This document shows positions 59,096 through 64,000 of a stretch of 64,000 nt of DNA, one piece after another. Below the pieces are notes generated by a model, which worked only from the letters and a program-made list of their open reading frames with translations, did not search any database and was not told the origin of the DNA. Source of the DNA: an uncultured Verrucomicrobiota bacterium. Lineage in GTDB: Bacteria; Verrucomicrobiota; Verrucomicrobiia; Limisphaerales; UBA9464. Made by a program: the position numbers and the translations under genes. Numbering within the stretch: the first letter of the stretch is position 1; each line of letters starts with the position of its first letter. The stretch is taken from positions 22,371 through 86,370 of the forward strand of contig CAIXUG010000022.1 of the NCBI GenBank assembly GCA_903922605.1, read 5' to 3'.

Positions 59096-60391
59096 ATGCC
59101 TAACTCCCGCCACGTTTCGTACAGCCACAACACGCTGGCCATCATCATGGGTGGTGGCCAGGGCACCCGCCTGTTCCCGCTGACGCAGGAGCGCGCCAAG
59201 CCCGCCGTGCCGCTCGCGGGCAAGTACCGCCTGGTGGACATCCCCATCTCGAACTGCCTCAACTCCGGCCTCAACAAGATCTACCTGCTCACGCAGTTCA
59301 ACTCCGCCTCGCTGCACCGGCATGTCTCGCAGAGCTTCAAGTTCGACCACTTTGGCGCCGGTTTCGTCGAGATCCTCGCTGCTGAGCAGAGCTTCTCCAA
59401 CACCTCGTGGTATCAGGGCACCGCCGACGCGGTGAGGAAGAACCTGATGCACTTCCGGAACACGAATTTCGACTACGCGCTCATCCTTTCCGGTGACCAG
59501 CTCTACCGGATGGACTTCCGCAAGATCATCGAGGCGCATGAGGAATCCTCCGCCGACCTGACGATTGCGACAATTCCGGTGCCAGCCAAGGAGGCCACCG
59601 CGTTGGGCATCATGCACATCAACCGCGAACGCCGGATCACCCGCTTCGTCGAGAAGCCCAAGGATCCCGCGCTGCTGGATTCCCTGAAGCTGGACCGGGA
59701 GAGCTATGCCGGTCTCGGGGTTAAAGGTGACGAGCAGTTCTACCTCGCCTCAATGGGCATCTACGTGTTCAACCGCGACGTCCTGTTCGAGCTCCTCGAC
59801 AACAACCAGACCGACTTCGGCAAGCACATCATCCCCACCGCGATCGATACCCACCGGGTGTTCAGCTACGTTTTCCAGGGCTATTGGGAGGACATCGGCA
59901 CGATTCGCAGCTTCTTCGACGCGAACATCGACCAGGCCACCGACCTGCCGAAGTTCAACTTCTTCGATCCGCCGGTCTTCACCCGCCCGCGGTTCCTGCC
60001 CGCCTCGAAGATCAACGGTGCCGGAATCGATCACGCCGTGATCTCCGACGGCTGCATCATCAGTCACGCCCGGGTGCAGCAGAGTGTCATCGGCATCCGC
60101 GGCATTTTGCGTGAGGGATCCTACCTGAACCGCGTGGTGATGATGGGGGCCGACTTTTACGATTCGCCTTCGCGCCTCGCGAAGCCGGAAAACCAGGGCA
60201 TCCCCATCGGGGTGGGGCAGAACACGCGGATTGAAAACGCGATCGTGGACAAGAACGCCCGCATCGGCGACGGCTGCGTGCTCTCGCCCGCCGGCAAGCC
60301 GGAGAATGTCGACCACCCCCTGTACTACATCCGCGACGGGGTGCTGATGATCCCGAAGAATGGGGTGATCCCGCATGGCACGGTGCTGTAA
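59096..60391 (+). CDS. glgC: Glucose-1-phosphate adenylyltransferase
   Basis: A 431-residue enzyme that makes ADP-glucose for glycogen synthesis. The nucleotide-binding GGGQGTRLFPLT is at residues 19-30, followed by AKPAVPLAGKYRLVDIPISN. YQGTADAVRKN, LSGDQLYRMD, FVEKPKDP and the C-terminal left-handed beta-helix (DGCIISHARVQQSVIGIR) are all canonical, and the catalytic Asp region lies within LSGDQLY. It diverges from dgt with 139 bp between starts. No other glg genes are adjacent. Confidence 0.96.
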   Translation: MPNSRHVSYSHNTLAIIMGGGQGTRLFPLTQERAKPAVPLAGKYRLVDIPISNCLNSGLNKIYLLTQFNSASLHRHVSQSFKFDHFGAGFVEILAAEQSFSNTSWYQGTADAVRKNLMHFRNTNFDYALILSGDQLYRMDFRKIIEAHEESSADLTIATIPVPAKEATALGIMHINRERRITRFVEKPKDPALLDSLKLDRESYAGLGVKGDEQFYLASMGIYVFNRDVLFELLDNNQTDFGKHIIPTAIDTHRVFSYVFQGYWEDIGTIRSFFDANIDQATDLPKFNFFDPPVFTRPRFLPASKINGAGIDHAVISDGCIISHARVQQSVIGIRGILREGSYLNRVVMMGADFYDSPSRLAKPENQGIPIGVGQNTRIENAIVDKNARIGDGCVLSPAGKPENVDHPLYYIRDGVLMIPKNGVIPHGTVL

Positions 60392-60499
60392 AACGCAGCC
60401 GGCCCGTCACCCAATTTCGCTTGCCCGGCACGGTTCCTTCCCGCGAACTACCCGCGCTCCGGAAGTTCTGCGTCCCTTCCGGCTCAACACCATAAGTCC

Positions 60500-62356
60500 A
60501 TGCGAGTTCTGAATTTTCCTAGTCTCTTCCGCTGCCTCCTGGTCGCCCTCGCGGGTTGCGCCCTGAGTCTTGCCCATGCGGAAGGGACGCCGGCGGTCAC
60601 GATCACGCCGGCCGCCGTCATCGTGAACGCGGGCACGAATTTCACCTTTACCGCGAATGTCACCAACGCCACGCCGACGACCTACCAGTGGCAGAAGCTG
60701 GCGGGCACAAGCTATCTGGACATCGATGGCGCGACCAACAGCACGCTGATCCTCACCAACGTGCTTTCCACCGACCACGGGCTCTACACTGTGGTCGTCG
60801 GTACTGCCGACAATGGTTCGCTGCCCGCCGCCCCTTCGGCCAGCCTGGACGTCAACGGCGTCCCGGCGTTGGAAACCACGCCGGTCGACCAGACCATTTA
60901 CGTCGGGCAGAACGCGACTTTTACGGCCGAGGTTTACAGCACCACCCCGACGACCAATGGCTGGTATTTCAACAGTCTCCCGATCACCAACGCGGTGTTC
61001 ACCGACACAGTCATCGATGCCTACCGGTCGGAGCACTTGATCTATCTGACCAATCAGCCCAGCACCAATGCGGGCATTTACACCTTTATCTCCACGAACG
61101 CCTCGGGAATCACCTCTTGGTCGGCCGTGCTCACCTTGCTGGATCTGCCGGACCCGTCACTGCGTTTTGGAGCCGAAACAATTGTCGGTGGGCAGATCCG
61201 CTTCCCCATTTATTTTACCTCTCACGGCACGGAAACCAATCTCAGCTTCAGCGTCAGCTACGACCAGACGGTCTTCGCCAATGCCAATTTTCAGGCGGTG
61301 GTCTCAATGACCACCGTTGAGGGAGGCATCACCATTGGCTTCGGAGACGCCGGCGTAGTTCGTGGTCGGATACCCACACCACCGGTCGTTACCAATACAT
61401 TTCCAACGCCACCAGGTGCCCCGGGTCGTAACCGCAGCCGCCCCCGCCCGGCGGCCATCCCCGTGGAGTCGCCCGTGACCATCACCAACGCCCCCGGCTT
61501 TCTGGGTGTGACCATTGCCATGGCGCCCGGATTTACGCTCGATCCTGGTGAAAGCACGGACACGCTGGGGCAGGTGACTTTCGACCTGTCGCCGGGGGCA
61601 AACCCTTATGCCGGGCTCGTCACCTTCACCAATACCCCGGTACCGCTGGCGTTCTCGCCGTACGTGATCAGCACCAACGCCACCAACAGCCTGGTCACCA
61701 CCAACAGCACGATCGTTTCCACGCAGACTCCGCCCACCTTCACCCTCTTCGGCACCGGACCTTCGCTCAATCCCCAGTCCGGCGTCTTTGAACAGGTGGT
61801 CGAGGTGGTGAATCCCGGCGCTTTCATGCTGGATGACGTTTTCCTGACGGTCGGTCCGCTGGGGAACGATTCGAACGGGCGGCCGATTATCAACCAGAAC
61901 GCCCAAGGCTATCTGACCAATGGTGCGACGTACGTCACGATCGGCGGCCTGGCACCGATCGAAACCCGCCGCGTGACGCTGGAATACTACGTGCCCAACT
62001 ACTCCACCAATGGCACGAGCCTGCCGCCCGCGCTCGCCGCCTATGGCAGCCCGCTCATGCTGTTCGATCCGCCTTCGGGGTCGGCGTTGAACGTGACCAC
62101 CAGCCGCTTCGTCAACGGCGTCAATGGCCTCAGTGGCGGCTTTCTCATCGATTTTCCCACCCAGGCCGGTTTCCGCTATTACGTGCAGTACGCGACCAAT
62201 TCGGCCGGCTTTGACAGCACCAACACCTTCAGTACGGCGCTGCCGGCCATCATTGGCACGGGCAGCCGGGTGCAGTGGCTCGACAACGGGCCGCCCAAGA
62301 CCGAAGCGCCGCCCACGAACGGGCTCCGCTTTTACCGTGTGCTCGAGACCCACTGA
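60500..62356 (+). CDS. Secreted Ig-like-domain protein
   Basis: A 618-residue exported protein. Signal peptide about residues 1-27 (ending LAHA-E). Two Ig-like modules follow (VTITPAAVIVNAGTNFTFTA... with YQWQKLAG and GLYTVVVG; and TTPVDQTIYVGQNATFTAEV...). The rest is Asn/Thr-rich with a cohesin-like strand pattern around AGFTLDPGESTDTLGQVTFD (compare VTFDLSPGANPYAG). The C terminus YYVQYATN...GLRFYRVLETH resembles the ends of the GloVer protein and S8 protease in this window. The outer-membrane protein gene starts 24 bp downstream, suggesting a joint role at the cell surface. Confidence 0.8.
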   Translation: MRVLNFPSLFRCLLVALAGCALSLAHAEGTPAVTITPAAVIVNAGTNFTFTANVTNATPTTYQWQKLAGTSYLDIDGATNSTLILTNVLSTDHGLYTVVVGTADNGSLPAAPSASLDVNGVPALETTPVDQTIYVGQNATFTAEVYSTTPTTNGWYFNSLPITNAVFTDTVIDAYRSEHLIYLTNQPSTNAGIYTFISTNASGITSWSAVLTLLDLPDPSLRFGAETIVGGQIRFPIYFTSHGTETNLSFSVSYDQTVFANANFQAVVSMTTVEGGITIGFGDAGVVRGRIPTPPVVTNTFPTPPGAPGRNRSRPRPAAIPVESPVTITNAPGFLGVTIAMAPGFTLDPGESTDTLGQVTFDLSPGANPYAGLVTFTNTPVPLAFSPYVISTNATNSLVTTNSTIVSTQTPPTFTLFGTGPSLNPQSGVFEQVVEVVNPGAFMLDDVFLTVGPLGNDSNGRPIINQNAQGYLTNGATYVTIGGLAPIETRRVTLEYYVPNYSTNGTSLPPALAAYGSPLMLFDPPSGSALNVTTSRFVNGVNGLSGGFLIDFPTQAGFRYYVQYATNSAGFDSTNTFSTALPAIIGTGSRVQWLDNGPPKTEAPPTNGLRFYRVLETH

Positions 62357-62380
62357 TTTCCCCTCTCCGCCAACGATCCC

Positions 62381-63451
62381 ATGAATCCAATGATTTCACC
62401 CCGCCTTGCCGCCCTTGCCCTTGGTCTGACTGCCGTTGCGCCGCTGTTTGCGGCCAGCGCCATTGAGGACGATGACGACCAGAGCGGCTGGTTCGTCCGC
62501 GTGGGCGGTCGCATCTCGTCCGGTGTGAAGGCCGAGCTGCGCGACACCCGGGCGGTGGGCACCCCTACGACGGGCGCTTACGACGACGGCTTCGTCCTGC
62601 CCGACAGCGGCGGCAGTACCTCGCTCACCCATAACTGGGGCTACCAGAATGCCAGCCAGGTGCAGGGCAACGAACTGGTTTTCCACCGGCTTGATTCGGT
62701 GCCCCGGGTCGGCGATCGCAATGGCCTGGAGAACAACCCGCTTTACGGCGGTGAGCTGGTGGCCGGCTTCGAGTTCGTCCGTTTCGACATTGGCCGGCGC
62801 GAGGCGCGGTTCGGGTTCGAACTTGGCTACAGCTACTCGCAATTCTCCGTCAACGACCATGCCACGGTCAGCGGCACCTCCAATTTCACCACCGACAGCT
62901 ACCGCCTCGATGCCGCGTCGCCAGGCAACCCGATCATTCCGCCGACGCCGCCCTATGCGGGCACGGCCGATGGCAACTCCGGCGGAAACAACCCGCTGAT
63001 CGGCCTGACCGTCGACAACCACGGGTTCAGCCAGGAGGCGGGCACCTCCACGCTGGATGCGAAGCTGGATTCCGAGTTTCACACGCTGCGCATCGGGCCG
63101 TGGATGGAAATCCCGCTCTCAGGCCGCGTGAACCTCGCGCTGAGCGTCGGTTACTGCACGATCTACTCCTCCTCGGAGCTGACCCTGAGCGACACCCTCA
63201 GCTACGCCAATCCGGCCGCGCAGGCGCAGGCCCCGGCGGATGTGGTGGGCAAGTATCTCCACACCCACTGGTCGCCGGGCGGCTACGCGCAGCTGCGGGC
63301 CACCTACCGGCTCACCAAGCATCTGGGCGTCTATGTCGGCGGCGACCTCCAGTATAACACCGGCGTGACGGTCGATGCGCCGGGTCGCCAGGCGAGGATC
63401 GATTTCGGTGCCACGTACGGCGCCGTGGCCGGTGTGAGCCTCAGTTTCTGA
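62381..63451 (+). CDS. Outer-membrane beta-barrel protein
   Basis: A 356-residue protein with a signal peptide (about residues 1-26, ending FAASA). The mature protein alternates hydrophobic and polar residues in strands (WFVRVGGRISSG, RFGFELGYSYSQFSV, RVNLALSVGYCTIYSS, GVYVGGDLQYNTGVTV) and ends with a terminal Phe (AVAGVSLSF), the usual outer-membrane insertion signal. Acidic residues follow the signal (EDDDDQ). Probably paired with the upstream Ig-like protein; substrate or partner unknown. Confidence 0.85.
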   Translation: MNPMISPRLAALALGLTAVAPLFAASAIEDDDDQSGWFVRVGGRISSGVKAELRDTRAVGTPTTGAYDDGFVLPDSGGSTSLTHNWGYQNASQVQGNELVFHRLDSVPRVGDRNGLENNPLYGGELVAGFEFVRFDIGRREARFGFELGYSYSQFSVNDHATVSGTSNFTTDSYRLDAASPGNPIIPPTPPYAGTADGNSGGNNPLIGLTVDNHGFSQEAGTSTLDAKLDSEFHTLRIGPWMEIPLSGRVNLALSVGYCTIYSSSELTLSDTLSYANPAAQAQAPADVVGKYLHTHWSPGGYAQLRATYRLTKHLGVYVGGDLQYNTGVTVDAPGRQARIDFGATYGAVAGVSLSF

Positions 63452-63613
63452 GTGGCGGGACCGGATGCCTTGAATTCGGATGGGTCAAGGTGGTCCAGAG
63501 CATTCGCGCATCGTCCTTCCATGACCTCGACTTGCAGATCATGGCATGCGGCCTGAGTGGAACGTTGGGACGCGGGCATGGTTTCCTGGCTGCGAATGGC
63601 AACAACCTCTGCC

Positions 63614-63865
63614 ATGCAGAAACCATTCACCATAGTACTTGAGTTTAACTGTTACCGCCCTGAAAGCGAGGTCTCGGTGTGGCTCATTCCCGACCAGCAA
63701 AGTTACGCCGCCGATCGCACAGGTGAGCTGGTAAAAATACCCGGCGCTATCCTGGTTTTCGGCCCTGTTCCCGAAGAAAAAGGCTGTGCAGCTTTTGAGA
63801 AGCTTTGCGGCTTTCTAAAAAGCGCGGGAGTTGATTTTGAAAGTCAGGTAACGGCCGATGATTAG
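63614..63865 (+). CDS. Small hypothetical protein, AT-richer than neighbours
   Basis: An 83-residue protein (MQKPFTIVLEFNCYRPESEV..., ending VDFESQVTADD) with no recognised family, signal or membrane segment. The DNA is visibly AT-richer than the flanking core genes (for example TTGAGTTTAACTGTTACC), suggesting recent arrival. An in-frame start at 63557 would add 19 residues. It is followed by the beginning of an IS630-type transposase, so it may be cargo or a resident gene next to an insertion. No gene could be supported in 63452-63613. Confidence 0.5.
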   Translation: MQKPFTIVLEFNCYRPESEVSVWLIPDQQSYAADRTGELVKIPGAILVFGPVPEEKGCAAFEKLCGFLKSAGVDFESQVTADD

Positions 63866-63910
63866 AGCATTTCCATAAATAATGTATCTATACAAAGCCT
63901 AAGGACTGTG

Positions 63911-64000
63911 GTGAGCTTGGGCATGCGAGCGATCCCGGTGGAGCTGCGGCGGCGGATACTGCGGCTGTACGAGCGTGGCAAAACCACGCGGGAGATAGCC
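63911..64000 (+). mobile_element. IS630-type transposase, 5' end only
   Basis: The reading frame at the right window edge gives MRAIPVELRRRILRLYERGK followed by TTREIA from ATG 63923; a GTG at 63911 is in frame. This is the characteristic N-terminal helix-turn-helix of IS630-family transposases. The rest of the element lies outside the window. Left-end inverted repeat and TA target site would be expected just upstream, around 63865-63910, where the DNA is AT-rich (ATAAATAATGTATCTATAC), but the border cannot be fixed from this sequence. Confidence 0.75.

Overview
The window looks like chromosomal DNA from a member of the Verrucomicrobiota (PVC group). The support is circumstantial: a GloVer-type repeat protein at the left edge, a DUF1587/1592/1588/1585 planctomycete-verrucomicrobial cytochrome-type protein, several large secreted proteins with D-x-D-x-D-G calcium-type motifs, GC-rich DNA, and very few clear Shine-Dalgarno sequences ahead of otherwise convincing genes. 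No 16S rRNA is present, so family and genus cannot be fixed. Most of the window is ordinary core genome, with gene clusters on both strands.

Layout. 1-3.8 kb: end of a GloVer repeat protein, a structured non-coding stretch, tRNA-Val(CAC), then a nagB-like gene, ruvX, a membrane protein, a DUF2007-type protein and slyX. 3.9-10.2 kb: recN (minus), a 59-codon gene, a PhnP-like metallo-hydrolase overlapping plsC, then grpE-dnaJ-rsmE. 10.3-18.4 kb: accessory secreted or surface proteins: a clan GH-A-like hydrolase, a MEDS-domain protein, a 32-residue tandem-repeat protein ending in a PDZ domain, and a serine beta-lactamase-family protein. 18.4-27.2 kb (minus): argC, a GNAT/PaiB pair, rpsI-rplM with promoter and terminator, a secreted protein, a YyaL-type thioredoxin-domain protein and a 760-residue membrane protein of unknown function. 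27.3-30.6 kb: CPBP protease-thiL-tsaE-tsaB-YkgJ. 30.5-32.8 kb: an ABC-F gene bracketed by two related palindromic repeats. 33-38.5 kb: the DUF1592 protein and a kexin-like S8 protease. 38.5-42.9 kb: a complete RNA-repair locus, rtcR divergent from rtcB-rtcA, with a consensus sigma-54 promoter. 43-49.3 kb: GNAT, a CotH/EF-hand protein, a PfkB kinase and a DEAD-box helicase. 49.4-57.5 kb: nth, a PilT-like ATPase with a membrane protein and an SNase-like protein, a Dabb protein, and a propeller histidine kinase with its LuxR-type regulator. 57.5-64 kb: a 272-bp MITE, dgt, glgC, an Ig-like secreted protein, an outer-membrane barrel protein, an AT-richer small gene and the start of an IS630-type transposase.

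The strongest non-genic signals are: (1) a 272-bp element with about 30-bp terminal inverted repeats, two internal inverted repeats and a TTA duplication that supplies the stop codon of dgt; (2) a dispersed class of intergenic long hairpins built from 7-10 bp degenerate units, some running into the 3' ends of genes; (3) a sigma-54 promoter placed so close to rtcB that its mRNA should be almost leaderless. No CRISPR array, prophage or recognisable defence system was seen. Gene starts were chosen by family alignment where possible; many alternative upstream starts exist because stop codons are rare in this GC-rich DNA.
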